A DNA stretch of 64,000 nucleotides from the NCBI GenBank assembly GCA_963693315.1, contig OY856187.1, positions 49,591,161-49,655,160 of the forward strand, in the 5' to 3' direction. Positions within the stretch are counted from its first letter, which is position 1; every line of letters begins with the position of its first letter. The stretch comes from Diogma glabrata. Taxonomy: Eukaryota > Arthropoda > Insecta > Diptera > Cylindrotomidae. The translations under genes and the position numbers were made by a program. Positions 1 to 11,954 of this stretch are shown in pieces. Below the pieces are notes generated by a model that was not told where the DNA came from, did no database searches, and saw only the letters and a list, made by a program, of their open reading frames with translations.

Positions 1-180
1 TTTGATTGCTGAAAAATTAATGCTAAGATTTTTACTTAAAAAAAACTAATATTTCAACGAAGCTATTTTGTAGCTTTCTAATTTGTTAGAGCAAGATACT
101 GTATATGAAAGTTCTAGAAATACATAAAAATAAATATAAAGGATAAAAGTTAAGCGGCTGAAGTATAAACGTCATAAAGT

Positions 181-288
181 CTTTTATGTTTTACTGATTT
201 ATTATAAGTCGTTTAGACCTTAGTTACCGAAATAATAATGACATTCTTAATTCCCAAGGGAATTATAAGAGGGAGTTATGGATTCATA
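181..288 (+). repeat. Direct repeat copy 1 (about 110 bp)
   Basis: This stretch is repeated in the same orientation at about 2731-2842. From the shared TTATTATAAGTCGTTTAGAC onward the two copies differ at very few positions, ending near GAGTTATGGATT. The pair brackets the TIR element at 813-2190 at nearly equal distances (about 525 and 540 bp). No coding potential is visible. It could be a segmental duplication or the arms of a larger composite element. Confidence 0.8.
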
Positions 289-812
289 ATAGACCTAGTT
301 TTCATTATAAATTTTTGTTTTGTTTATTTATAAACAACATTATTTACATAAAGCCATAGCAACGAATAACAATACCCCAGCAATACAATTTGAAATGAAA
401 AACAACTAACTTGATCAATTAAAACGAAAAATCATGCTATCAAAATACTTGATAAAAATAAATGTTTTAGTTTAATAAATGTTTTAGGTAGTAAAACATA
501 AAATTATTTATGTATCACGTGAATTATTAGATGTCAATTACCTTGTGAAACTTACTAACCCTCGGGCCGGAGGCCCTGGGTAGTAAACGTTTCCCTCGGT
601 AATTAACATCCTTATAATTCCCTTGATACCTAAATAACTATTAAATATACTATAAGACCGAATCCAATTTAGGCCATTTTGCCAAACGTCTTTGATTGTG
701 TGCGGAATTTTCCTTACTATTTTATTTTTATTAATCATTAGGCTTTACCATTTGAGGCTTACATACAAACCGGTGTCTGGTAGATTATTGAAGATTTCAA
801 GAATATCTAAAA
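289..812. other. AT-rich spacer, no gene seen
   Basis: No recognisable coding sequence. The only local contrast is a short GC-rich palindrome near 563-578 (GGGCC-gga-GGCCC). A minus-strand open frame of about 66 codons here has no family resemblance and is probably chance. Confidence 0.6.
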
Positions 813-2190
813 GAGACCATTTGTGTCCTTTAGGTTCAAAAACGATCTATTCCACTTTTTGAAATTTTTGAGTTATTAATTGATTTCGTTTCTTTCCATT
901 AAACTGCAAGTATACGTAAAGCAAAAATTCAAAAATACGTATCTATTTCTGCGAAAATTGGGTACCAAATTTCAGTTACGTTTCAAAAGCAATCTATTCC
1001 GTCATAACTTTTTAAACAAAAGAAAGCTATTCCATTTTATTTTGCAATCAAAAACAATCTATTCCAATAAGAATCATGTCGTTAAAAAACAAAACATGCC
1101 TATTCCAAAACATGCGTTTGACGCCAAAATCCTTTATTTCATAATAATCGTATGCAAAAATCAATCGAACGTGATATTTGTTTGAAAGTGGTTGATTTTT
1201 TGTAAGCTACATCAATTTTTATATTATCTAGTAAGTAAGTAGTAATTATTTTATAATACATAAAATGGATTTTTAATTTAATTTAATTTTAATTATGAAT
1301 ATTGTTTAGAAAATGGATTTAATTGAATCGCCCGTTATCAGCGAACAGTCGCGTAAAAAAAAATAAACATTCTTAGTCATAAACGATTCATTCAGCCTTT
1401 GCCAAAAGTTCCGGATCAAGCCGCATATAACATCCGCCAATTGTATATGTATTTGTTTGGCATGGTTGTGGGAACTGGTCATTCTGCTCTCACAACAGAC
1501 AACGTCTTTCTGTATTACTGGACAGAGAATGTTCACACCAAGGGCTCCAATGAAATAGCTTCGGCCGTTCACCATCGACTTTGCCACATGAATCTAAACA
1601 ATATAGACACAGTTCGCTTAGTGGCCGACGGATGTGGTGGCCAAAATAAAAATTTTATTATGGTGGGAATGTGCGAATACTTTTTATCACAGGTTGCACC
1701 ACGAAATTTCAAAAAAATAGAGAAGGTTTTCCCGATTCCTGGACATTCGTCCCGGACATTTCCCGGACAGATATTTAAGAAATCAATATTTTGTTTTATT
1801 GTATTATCTAAAATCAATCAACGTGGTAAAAAATTCTTGGTTTAAAAATTCGAAAAGCCAGCGATTTGGCAGAAAACCAAATGATCAATCAAAATGTTAG
1901 TTTCAAAACATACCTTTTCCGGCAGCAATGTGTTTCAAAACGAACCTATTCCATCGTGTGAAGTTCAAAACGTGTCTATTCCAAAATTGTTTCTAAAATA
2001 CCAGCTTAACTTTACTACCTACATTGTTTTACACTTCAAACAAATTAATTAAAAATACCTAAAGAAATCAATTAAACAATAAAATCACCGTTTTTGTAAA
2101 TTATTTTTAAAAAAAATGTTTTTTTCATTTATCTCGAAAACTCGTAAAGTGGAATAGATCGTTTTTGAACCTAAGGGACACATTTGCTCT
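813..2190 (+). mobile_element. TIR DNA transposon with subterminal repeats and DUF7869-like gene
   Basis: The ends are inverted copies of about 45 bp. The left end runs TGTGTCCTTTAGGTTCAAAA and on through CGATCTATTCCACTTT at about 822-857. Its reverse complement runs from GTGGAATAGATCG to GGACACATTTG at about 2150-2185. A motif resembling TTCAAAAACNNNCTATTCCA recurs on the plus strand near 835, 928 (degenerate), 982, 1014 (partial), 1049, 1089, 1902, 1934 and 1964. Regular subterminal repeats of this kind are typical transposase-binding arrays. The interior encodes a broken DUF7869-like protein. I could not identify a clear target-site duplication, so the outer limits are approximate. Confidence 0.7.
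1399..1845 (+). pseudogene. DUF7869-like (DGCGGQN family) protein, truncated remnant
   Basis: The 148-residue open frame carries the signature order of a large arthropod gene family. It has QAAYNIRQLYMY near the start, then TEN..TKGSNEIASAV (about residues 42-60), then VADGCGGQNKN (about 79-89), then FPIPGHS (about 110-116). In intact members PGHS is followed by a conserved LPxDRxFG-type segment; here that has degenerated and the frame ends soon after. No zinc-finger N-terminus is visible upstream. The family is often annotated DUF7869 and behaves like a transposon-borne gene. A transposase role is my inference, supported by its position between TIRs. It is non-functional here because both ends are missing. 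Confidence 0.7.
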
Positions 2191-2730
2191 CGCTAGAGTT
2201 TAAACTTCATAAATTTCTATTAGTCTGACTAAACACTAGTCTATTCACACATTTTATAAACATATGGGGCGCACTCGATTTAACTGAAATAACTTAATTT
2301 TTTAAAACTATTGAAACCCCAACCTACTTGACTTTTGAAAAAAACTGCTTGATTCAGTGGAAATTGTTTATAATCCATACAGTAGTTCACATAAAGCATT
2401 AGTTTTATTTAAGAAAATTTATCTCTTATTAATATTTTTAGATGGAATTAAATTCTTGGTCTTGGCGTTTTTTTTTTTCAAATTTCCAATGGCATCAAAA
2501 TAAAGCTAAATAATTTTCAGGTTCATCATTTAAGACGTAATTTAGAACTTTTTCCGGAGGAAGAGTTAGCACTAACCAGGTATGGTATGATTGAATTTGA
2601 ATGAAAATTTTTATTCGAATCGAAAATGTTACGACAAATTTTTTTTCCGACGCATGATTGAAATGTTTCGTTATATTTTCGATTCTCATTTAAACGCACC
2701 CCTTTAGTATAGAATTTAAAAATGTCAAAA
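2191..2730. other. AT-rich spacer, no gene seen
   Basis: Low-complexity AT-rich sequence between the right TIR of the DUF7869-like element and the second direct repeat. A 64-codon minus-strand frame at 2495-2689 has no recognisable motif. No RNA gene seen. Confidence 0.6.
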
Positions 2731-2842
2731 ACTATTTTATGCTTTACTTTTATTTATTATAAGTCGTTTAGACCTTAGTTACCGAAATAATAATGACATT
2801 CTTAATTCCCAAGGGAATTATAAGAGAGAGTTATGGATTTAT
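2731..2842 (+). repeat. Direct repeat copy 2 (about 110 bp)
   Basis: Second copy of the repeat at 181-288, in the same orientation, with one clear substitution (GAGAGAG for GAGGGAG) near its end and more drift at its start. Flanking sequence beyond the repeat is unrelated on both sides. Confidence 0.8.
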
Positions 2843-3169
2843 TTCACGTAACATCTACAAACGAGCTATACAAGAAATCACACGTGAAGACTACTTCTAT
2901 CAATGTCATAACATTTTTCACATTTTTTCTACAAGAATTGTAGAAAAAAATATCAGTATGGTTTTATGATAATGCAAAAAAAATATGGCGATTTGATTGT
3001 GTTTATCTTCAAACATTTAAAATTCAAAGCAAATTTATAAATTATTTATATTTAAAATTCGTTGAATTTTTTTGAATACATAGTTATAATAAAATTATGG
3101 AAGAAAACAAAAGAGAAGTTAAAGTTTTGCAAAAAAAACAAAAACGATGTTTTATATCTGTCAAAATCT

Positions 3170-3470
3170 TATGATATTTTGCAAAACCTCCAATATCATA
3201 GCCCTACTGATTCATGCCATTTGCAATAAACAATGAATATTGCCATATGCAAAAAATTGGATTAGTGTTTTTGATTAAATTTTTTTGAATTTGTTTTATA
3301 TGGAGTTTTAGTTTTCCAGATGGCGTTATGGTCGTTATGGTGATTTTTTAATTTTTTTTATATTGAGTTTTAATTTCAAAATGGCGCTACAAGTTTACGA
3401 TTTTTTTTGTGCAAAAAAATGAGTTAGGCTGCTATATATTGGAGGTTTTGTATTTTGTAACATCAACAGC
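3170..3470. repeat. Inverted repeat pair, short nonautonomous element candidate
   Basis: About 3172-3206 (GCAAAACCTCCAATAT core) reads as the reverse complement of about 3430-3465 (ATATTGGAGGTTTTG core). The arms are about 35 bp with a spacer of about 225 bp. The spacer holds a near-repeat of a short block (TTTTTATATTGAGTTTTAATTT-like at about 3290-3310 and 3350-3375). It could be a small MITE; no target-site duplication was confirmed. Confidence 0.45.
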
Positions 3471-3581
3471 CATCTTTGATATTTCTGTTGCATTTCTATC
3501 AATATCATTGGCATGATATTTGTCACGTGAAGAGGATGTGTAAGTGAATAAAAATATGTACATTATAACTGCAGTTAAAAT

Positions 3582-4330
3582 TCAAATATCGAAAACAAAC
3601 GTTATTGATGTTAAACGATACGATAACATAAAAAGTTTATTTGCAAGCAGGTTCAATTTTATTTTTGTGAAAATGGGGTTTTCCACTATTGTAAAATCAT
3701 TTTCGCTATTGTCTATTGAAATTAACTTAGATTTTAAACCATCATATATTGCCAGTACTTGTTGGACAATGGACACACGGGAGTAATGAAAGCCATCGAG
3801 TTTTTGAATGACTGAGTTACTGTTTGTACGGGATGTATACAAACTCGCAAAATGTGCTTAGTTTCTCAGTACGTCCAGCCTCAACTAAAAAATTATTTTA
3901 AATTTTCATAATTATACTGTCCTAAAGCTATTCGTAGTCCATCGAATTCAAACTGTACGTTGTTATGAAGCAAATTGGCAGGGCATTCAATTCCTATTAA
4001 ATTGGGTAGACCGTTTGACTACAATTTGAAAAACACATTATTTGTACCTGTACGTTGTTGTCCGTCAAAGTTTGTGTTACAATTATCACCCGACACAGCA
4101 GTGCATTTAGCAGATATTTAATGTTTTACTTAAATAGAGGATAAAAATTCAAATATAGTACTAGCAGTTTCATCTTTAAGTGCATTAATGCTACTACTAC
4201 TTTGCTAAGTGCTAAAATACTTTAATATTTATCCTGTTTCTTTTTCAAAATATTGTAACAAGACAGGGAATAGTGTTGGATTGCCTTGATTACGAGCATC
4301 TGTTAAAATTGAAACAAAATTTGTGATTTC
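3582..4330 (-). pseudogene. hAT-like transposase remnant (minus strand)
   Basis: Three blocks, read right to left on the minus strand, follow the order of insect hAT-like transposases. First comes SILTDARNQGNPTLFPVLL.YF (about 4230-4310), normally a DASN..LFP..V.YF motif. Second are SGDNCNTNFDG..R.GTNNVFFKL and GIECPANLLHN (about 3955-4085). Third is a C-terminal open frame of 86 codons at 3582-3842 with VLAIYDGLKSKLISIDNSE and NLLANKLFML. In-frame stops and frame changes separate the blocks. Intact relatives are 500-700 residues, so this is a partial, inactive copy. The family resemblance is from memory and needs a BLASTX check. Confidence 0.65.
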
Positions 4331-5030
4331 AATAATATTAAAATACAAATAATATATTATCATAACAATAATATAATAAATTATTATTATATTATTTTCA
4401 AATGCATTTTGTAGTGCCAATTGCCAGAGGAGCCAACATATTAACAATAATCGCTTTATTTTCAGTTTGCGAAATAGAAATTTGTTTAGCAATAGCTGAA
4501 TCTGGTTAAATATGTAGCACAAATAAATGGATGCAGTCAGTGGAAAACTATGATGATGCGCAACTGTGTGGTATGCCAATGCATTCTCTGCTGCCGCTTT
4601 GGATCACCCCTGGAATATTTTTGTGTGAGCCGCTGGACTGAAGTATGTGGGGTTGTCACACCAAGTAGATTAAAAATTAACAAGAAAAACATACCAAAAT
4701 ATAAAGAAAGTTTGTTTTTATTTTTGTTTTTTTATATTGCTATGTGTTAGGTAAGGGTTGAAGCTTTCAAATTGCGAAAAAATTCATAAAATGACTAATT
4801 AATGGCGCTGACTATCTTCATAAAATTTTTGTACGTTATATTTTTAAGCAGTGTAAACAAAAAGTTTACTGTTAATTACTTTTTTTCGATAGACTAGTTT
4901 TTTACTTGAATCAATGATATCGGTTGATGCAATTGCAAAGAATGCAATTGCAATGGTCTTGCAATTTGATTTCTAAGTTACTTTTAATTTGAATTTCCAG
5001 AAATTATCCGAACTACTCAAATTTTTCTAA
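4331..5030. other. AT-rich, no firm gene
   Basis: May include the N-terminal continuation of the hAT-like remnant, but I could not follow it. A short plus-strand frame at 4550-4750 has several cysteines but no known pattern and overlaps the minus-strand frame. TAATATATTA-type low-complexity sequence lies at about 4330-4400. Confidence 0.4.
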
Positions 5031-5034
5031 GCCA

Positions 5035-5345
5035 ACGTATTTTTATTTCACACATACTTTTTGTTCGCTAAGTATTAAGTCGATCGAAAATGGTCGGATT
5101 CAGCGTCGGTCGAGCAGATCACATTTAATGGAAACTAATCGGAAACTAAAATTTGTTTACCTGAGTTGCACATCTTCAAAAATTAAAATCGGTAGAACAA
5201 AAAAATCCTTTCTTTAAATTTCCAAAAACTTTCGGACCACCCTGTTCTCAAACTAAATATTTCATAATTTTTCTAAAAACACAGTTATTTTTATTTCAAC
5301 TATATTAGTTATCTTCTAAGTATGAAGTCGATCAAAATTCAAAAA
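5035..5345. repeat. Dispersed repeat fragments, related to 56870-57010
   Basis: Two blocks here resemble one block at about 56870-57010. The phrase TCGGACCACCCTGTTCTCAA (5233) matches TCGGACCATCCTGTTCTCAA (56879). The phrases AAGTCGATCGAAAATGGTCG and TCAGCG (about 5080-5110) match AGCTCGATCAAAAATAGTCC and TTCAGCG (about 56970). TATTTTTATTTCA followed by TAAGTAT.AAGTCGATC also occurs twice within this block (5038 and 5288). A mobile-element remnant is likely; the class is unknown. Confidence 0.5.
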
Positions 5346-6781
5346 TTGTGCAGTTCAAAAATCGACTTTTTGGATCGTCAAGAACACGAACTTGGACGAT
5401 ACTCTATTAATATCAAAAAAATGCTTTGCCTTGATAGTATTTTACACAATATTCTCAAAAAACGTACTGAACAGCTGCTACCACCAAACAAACACAACCC
5501 CAAATTTATGTTTGTCCTGCTATCAGTTTCTTTCTTGATCGTTCAACCTTGATCATTATAGTTTCCTAATTTGAGTGTGAAAATTTGTCTAAATTTTAGT
5601 TCGTTTCCAATAAAGTATGTTAATTAACTTTTTTATTGATTTATTTTTATCATTGAATATTATGGAATCAATTTATTATTCGATCTTCTTTTTAATTTTG
5701 TATGTTGTTATTGTATTTCTACCTACTGTTAATAGTCCTTTTAACTAATACAATATAGCTTTATTAATGTTTAAATACCAATTATTTGTAATTTAATTCA
5801 GTTCTTGATAAAAAAATGGAAAAACGTAATATTATGCACTCGATAATAATTATATACCAAAGCAAGTTAGAAAGAAAATGAGTGAACAAATTCACTCAAA
5901 AATTGATAAAACTAATTTAAAATATTTATTCTTAATCTGTTAGGAACGTTTACACATAGAATTAATCAATTGTGTGTATTAAACTTAACACCAATCTCAC
6001 CCTGGGATGTTGCTGAAAATTTGATGACAAGATTCCAGAGAACTAGATACATAATTATTTTGAAACAGATACGTTTTCCGACCGGAAGAATAAGGAATCT
6101 ACTATTTCTTTTAATTTTATAATTTCCAAAACCCTACCCTACCAACCGAGTAAATTCTTATCTTGTATATTCAACATATGGTCGTTTTAATTAAAATCAA
6201 TTAACTTTAAGATGTTACCAATATTAATGCGATTTAATACTATGTTCAATATTGATGTCAATTTGAAACATAAATTGAAACGGATCGACGTATAAATTTA
6301 GCTTTCTATTCATTTCTTAGAAATTCAATGATATTATAGAATTGATTTATAAGAATGTATAAAAAACTCAATTGGTTTGATTAAGAAAAAATATTGTTTG
6401 TATATGAACATATATAGAAAATCAATTTTTTGTTATTAATTTATGTGTTTTATTGTAATATAAACATTTATACTGTTTATCGTTTAGTTTTTATATGTAG
6501 TTACTTTTTGAAATGGACATTTTAAAATTTGATACAAAAAGATTTATGATATCGGTACAAAGATAAAGTCATCACTTTTAACAATACAACACAATCCATC
6601 CGATTTAGGCAACTAAAATTTCAAATGTTTATGTTTATGGCACCAATAAAAATGATCAATTATTGTATCTTCGACACTGGTCACAAAAAATACTCATTAT
6701 ACATAGTTGTGCGGTATACTTTTCCTCGCTCCGAAAACTTTTTTTATTTTCATATCACTTGTTTTTTTCCAACAATTTTTC
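5346..6781. other. AT-rich intergenic DNA, nothing recognised
   Basis: Contains a 76-codon plus-strand frame (5322-5552) with no family motifs and otherwise simple AT-rich sequence. I see no TIR, tandem array or RNA gene. Confidence 0.5.
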
Positions 6782-6837
6782 TTAACTATAACTAAATTCG
6801 ATGGATTTTAACGCTGGTACTTGGCGAAACATGATGA

Positions 6838-7118
6838 ATAATTGTAAATAAAATTTCTTATTGCAGTATTTCGCAATTGAGTTTTTATTATTTATAAATT
6901 AACTAATTTTACTATATTTAATTTATGTGCTCGATCCGATTTCGATTATTACATTATCCTCAGGAGCTGAGCTGAGTTTTTTGTAAGCTCCTGAGGATGA
7001 TGTAATAATCGAAATCGGATCGAGCACATAAATTAAATATAGTAAAATTAGTTAATTTATAAATAATAAAAACTCAATTGCGAAATACTACAACAAGAAA
7101 TTTTATTTACAATTATTA
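6838..7118. mobile_element. Foldback/MITE, near-perfect 131-bp arms
   Basis: The left arm (6838-6968) and right arm (6986-7118) are reverse complements with very few mismatches. They share AATTGTAAATAAAATTTCTT, TGCTCGATCCGATTTCG and the innermost CTCAGGAGCT, and are separated by only about 17 nt. The transcript would form a very long hairpin. The phrase TTAACTATAACT occurs just outside the right arm (7115) and 56 bp left of the left arm (6782), so it might mark an older duplication edge. No coding capacity. Confidence 0.85.
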
Positions 7119-7654
7119 ACTATAACTGTTTTATAACTTCCTTAAATTATCTGTCAAATTAAACCTGACGTAACTTTGATTACTTGTTTATTTGATACGT
7201 GATTGATCAATTATGGTAAAGCGTTCCCTACATACATTTTATCTCTTTTACTTGCTTTTAAGACAATATATATGATATGATTGAATTTATTGACCGAAAA
7301 AGATGAGCGAGAAAGATGAAATTTATTGAGCGAGAAAGATGAAAAAAATCAAAACGAGAATTTAATTTAAGAACTGAATCTAAAAAATTATGGTGCAAAT
7401 TATGAAACTTTTTGCAATCCATACAATTTTCGACCGATCTAGTTTCGAACCAATGCGAAAATTTTAAACTTTAAAAAAGTTTATCATTCTCATCAGGGCT
7501 AGCCGACTAGATAAACTACCAATAAATGTTAACGCTAAATATAAACCAAAAATTAGGTTACAACTCTAGCGAAGTATAAAAAACAAAAAATTTACATAAA
7601 CATATATTTAATAGATTCAGGTTTAGTCAATTAATTTCTCTGGTGATCACTGTT

Positions 7655-7755
7655 TTGTTCACTCTAGACATACTAGTATTGAATAACAAACTCATATCGG
7701 TGAGAAGAATACTAGTATACTAGTATGTCTAGAGTATAATACTAGTATGTCTATT
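7655..7755. repeat. Short palindromic cluster of ACTAGTAT/CATACTAGT
   Basis: ACTCTAGACATACTAGTATT (7659) is answered by ACTAGTATGTCTAGAGT (about 7719), followed by one more ACTAGTATGTCTA (about 7741). A small hairpin-prone repeat; no gene. Confidence 0.55.
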
Positions 7756-8975
7756 CTTGATGGGATATTTTCCATCGGGGTGATGTTATATCACAAATAC
7801 TTTACTGAATTAATTGAGAATTTAATTTTTAATCTTTTTTTTATGTTTTTCATTAATATCTCATAAGTATCTCTATAAATATCTCATAAATATCCGGAAA
7901 AGTATCTCATAAAAAATAAATTTACATAACAATTTAAATAAAAACGATTTTTATAAAAATCAATGTTACAAATTATTTATTTTTCTTAATAAATAAATAA
8001 AATAATTTGATTTAAAATAAATCAAACAGTCAATCAATTTCAATTATAAAGTCAATAAAATTAAAAATATTTTAAGTTTTTACAGAAGATAGAGCATCAA
8101 AGAAGCTTTAAAAAAATCAAGCGGTAACGGGAGGTTTGTTTTTCGTTGTTTTTTTTTACATCATAAATTTTTCCATGTTTCTCTATTATTTAAATAATAA
8201 GTTACTTTGCCAATTGACACATGTTCTATAGTAACTGTTGAATATAACTTTCATCAACTGATTTCCTAATTATTCTATTTCAATAACATATGGTCGTGTC
8301 TGTTAGTTTCTTGTTGTTTTTTTTTCGTTTTTATATAAATGATAGAGTTTAAAGAACTAAATATTACATATGAATTTTATCTTTTAGTACACTATCACGT
8401 ATCCGAAGATTTAAATTTAGAATTTTACATTTGATATTTATTTGTTGATGGTGATTCAGAAACTGTGATTTACGTAGTCAATGGAAAATAAACCAAAAGT
8501 GAAAATTAAAAATATATTTCTTAATATTTGGTAGGAGGTGAATGATAGATTTTCAGTGCGCTAAGTCAAACAAGCTCAAAATGTGATTATACGAATGAAG
8601 GTGAACGATGTGGATTAAGATAAGATAATGAATGCAAAAATAAGCATCTTGCACAAAGGTGACAGTGTGCTAGTGTGAATAACATGTATTTTTTTTTTAA
8701 TTTCATTTTTGCCAATTTTATGAGTGTGTGATTCAACCAATTTCGGAAAAAATATATGATTTGCTGGATCGTCATCTTCAAGAGATTATTTGTTTTTCCG
8801 AGAATTTATGTTATAGTACATATTTTCCACAAAATTATAATTTTTTGAATCACTTTTTGAAAATTATTGTGATGATTATATATTTTTTGTGATAATTATA
8901 TATATTTTAGTTGATTGATATACTTTGTTTCAGCTTCAATTGATACAAATCGACAATTGTTTGTTATAGAACGAC
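7756..8975. other. AT-rich intergenic DNA, nothing recognised
   Basis: Low-complexity AT-rich sequence. A 64-codon minus-strand frame at 8587-8781 shows no known motif. Confidence 0.5.
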
Positions 8976-9160
8976 CTATACGGTCACTGGACTACGATTG
9001 AAAAAAATGTCCCAACAATAACCAGCTGGTGTTCGTCGGAGAGGACGACCAAGACAACGGGAAGAGGAAGACCGACCACAGACGGCAAAATCCCTACATG
9101 TCAGAGTGGGAAGGGAGAGAGATAGGGAAAGAGGGAGATTGAGTGAGAGAGAGCTTATCA
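8976..9160 (+). pseudogene. Possible RTE-type non-LTR reverse transcriptase C-terminal scrap
   Basis: A GC-richer island in AT-rich DNA. On the plus strand it reads RRRGRPRQR followed by acidic residues (about 9036-9070). This resembles the RRxRGRPRxRWED motif that lies near the C-terminus of many RTE-type endonuclease/reverse transcriptases. The preceding DYDWKKM-like stretch is interrupted by stops. It is followed by a purine-rich GAGAGA tract (9110-9155). The motif is short and basic, so chance similarity is possible. Confidence 0.3.
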
Positions 9161-11540
9161 AAAATCAAATTTCTAAAAAAAAAAATGTATTCCAATTTTT
9201 GTTTATATATTAGTCATCGATCAGTCGCAAATATATCACTTCCATAAAAAAACAATATATAATACATCTTATTTTATCATTCCAACAGCATAGATACATA
9301 CTAATAGATAGATAGATACATTTTAATATTTCCATCTTACATTATTTAATTCTTACTACAGTTTATACGAGTAAAGTAATAAATATAAAAGTCATTCATC
9401 CATTTCTATTCTTCAATGAACTACAGTAAAAAATAAAATGTTATTCGTTTTAATTACAATCCATTAAAACGTGCTTTCATTGTAACATGATAACGTAACG
9501 AACCGTGTAACAACTTAAATAAAATTAATTAAAAAAAACGCAACGCAACTTAATGTAAATGTAAACATCAATAGAAAACAATTATATTTCAATTAATGAT
9601 TATAATATTTTTTTCAATATCAAATAAATAAACTTTGGAATTATATATTCATTAAAATCAATATCGTTAAGAATAAAAAATTTTAAATAAATTTTATTGT
9701 TATGTATTTTGTTTTATTTGGTTTCGTGGAAATTTCTATAAAAAAAAATATCAAAAGAAAAATTATTTTTTTATCATTTTATAATCGTATTACGATTATT
9801 TTTTGTTTATTTGGTTAATTATAATTTTATTTTAAATACATCAATTAATAAAATTAAATTAATTACGTATAAATGGTATTGAGGCTGGTTGGGAATTAAA
9901 AATGTTTAAGGTCAAAGTTAAGTGAAATTTAATTGTTTTTGTAGTTTTTGTTATGGTTTTGTTGTTATTGGTGTTAAGCTGAGCGTAAAAAACGATTAGT
10001 TGTGATTTGAAATGTAAAGAAGGCAGTTCAACTAACTTACGAATAATTAAGGTTATTTATTATTTAAGATAATTTCTACCACTATAATAATAAAGGTCAG
10101 CAAACCCCTGACTGTTTATATTTTTCTTTTTGTGATGCTCCTTTTGTTTTAAAATGTCGTTATCGGCACAAGATAAAAGGGTCGGACGAACTACAGTAAT
10201 CTAAAGAACAAGTTATTTTATTTATACAAAAGTAATTTAGTAAAGATAAAGGCACGAAGTGTTCAAAGTCAGGGTTCATCACTCATAGTGAATACAGATC
10301 AGGAATTTTTATTTGGCATCCCTTGTAGTGACATACCAAGAAACCTTTATAATGTCCTTGGGCAACCACAGATATGACATTCTAACCTATCAAGAGACAA
10401 AATTAATATAATTTATTTAAGCAATATGAATACGCCTTTATGTTTTTGTATAGCTTTACAATTAATTCAAGCCACTATAAAAAATACGAATTGAAACATA
10501 TTCGTTAGGCTAGAAAGCTACTCAATTCTTTCTTCAGAAATTATTTTATTGCAACCAAAAAAAGTTAAAGTAAAACTAATTTATGCATGTAAAGCAAGAA
10601 ATAAAAGAGATGTCCACAGACATAGTGAAATGATTAAACCTACCGAGAAATATTTTTAAATTGGTAGATGTTTTAATTATAGAACACACTGCTGTCAGTG
10701 TCAGTGCTATCATCCAAAAACTCCCAATCTTCGAGTTTTATCTTACACTTACATTTTTACGCAATCACAAAAATTTCATCAGACTGAATTTCAATTAAAT
10801 ATATTTAGAGAATTAATCGAGAATTAATTTTGAAAAGTTTTATGAAAAGATTGAATCGTTTATTTTTGTAGACATTTTTTCCGACCTACCTCACCATTTG
10901 AGCAAACAGTATGTCGAACCATACGTACTATTCGATAAACAAAAAGGACATTTTATACGGAGAGAAAAAGGGAGAGGTTATATCAAAAAGAGGAGAGGTT
11001 ATTCAAAAATTAATTTTCGTTTTTATTTTATTACATTTTAAAACATAGGGTAAATAAATTTAATAATTGATAATTTTTGTCTTTTTTATTTTTAGGTAAA
11101 AGATAAGAAAATTAAAGAATTTTAGTTTTAAGGAAACTACATTTTCGAAACGAATTAGACGGTTTTCAAATTTGAAAACTTATTTAAAACACAAATTGAT
11201 AATAATAATAAACTAAACAGAGTCAGATAAACATTTTGGATAAGCATTTTAAAGAAAAATTAAGAAGTTTTTTCAGATAAGTTTTACTTTATTATAATAT
11301 ATTTTTCCTTAAAAGATTTTGGTGAATTTAGTTTAGTGACATAATGTTCTTGCTGTGTTAACAGTATACACGTAATATTTTTGTATTATTTTTGTTTCCT
11401 TGATCTTAGAAGACCTATTTACAAAAGTTTTTATTAGTTACGTAAATGCGTTACATTACGTTTTGATGTATTTGACTTAAAAATTTAATTTCGATTTCAT
11501 AGCTTGAATTGATGTCAAATCAATCAATCTTTGGTTTGTA
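9161..11540. other. AT-rich intergenic DNA, nothing recognised
   Basis: More than 2 kb of AT-rich sequence with poly(A)/poly(T) runs and a short TAGA-type microsatellite near 9300-9315. No open frame of note, no TIR pair and no tandem array seen. Confidence 0.5.
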
Positions 11541-11954
11541 GTTCGGTCAATTTAGATTTTATGATTGATTCGAATACAATTGGGGTTTATCTTTTCTCCC
11601 TACTCAAACAATTGTATTTACGTTAATTGTATTTAGGTTGGTTTGATTGTTGGTTTGTTTATTGCAAGCAAATTTTTCTGTTTGTCATTTTTCTTCTCAA
11701 GTCTTGTATTTTTCTCTAGTTTCGTTTTCTCTCAGGTTTCGTCTGTCTTTAATTCTGGGTTTTTCAAATTTTTATGTGTTTTAACAACTTTTAAATTTTC
11801 TATTGTCTGGATTGGCAATTTTGACAGTAAACTTAGACATAGTATCGAGTTATCCAGCTGTTAGAATTGCAAATTTAGATATTGTCGATTTGGTTGTTTT
11901 GTGTTGATTTTGTTGAAATTTATTTTAAGGTTAAAAATAAATTGTTTATTTGTA

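Noticed and set aside
880..1185. 101-codon frame at the left of the DUF7869-like element
   Set aside because: It lies in the subterminal motif array, is Lys/Phe-rich and shares no motif with the family; noncoding.
8976..9161. Minus-strand 61-codon frame
   Set aside because: Ser/Leu-rich shadow of the GAGAGA tract and of the plus-strand GRPR segment.
11643..11864. Possible LINE ORF1
   Set aside because: Hydrophobic, Phe/Ser-rich, no zinc knuckles or coiled coil; T-rich leader rather than gag.
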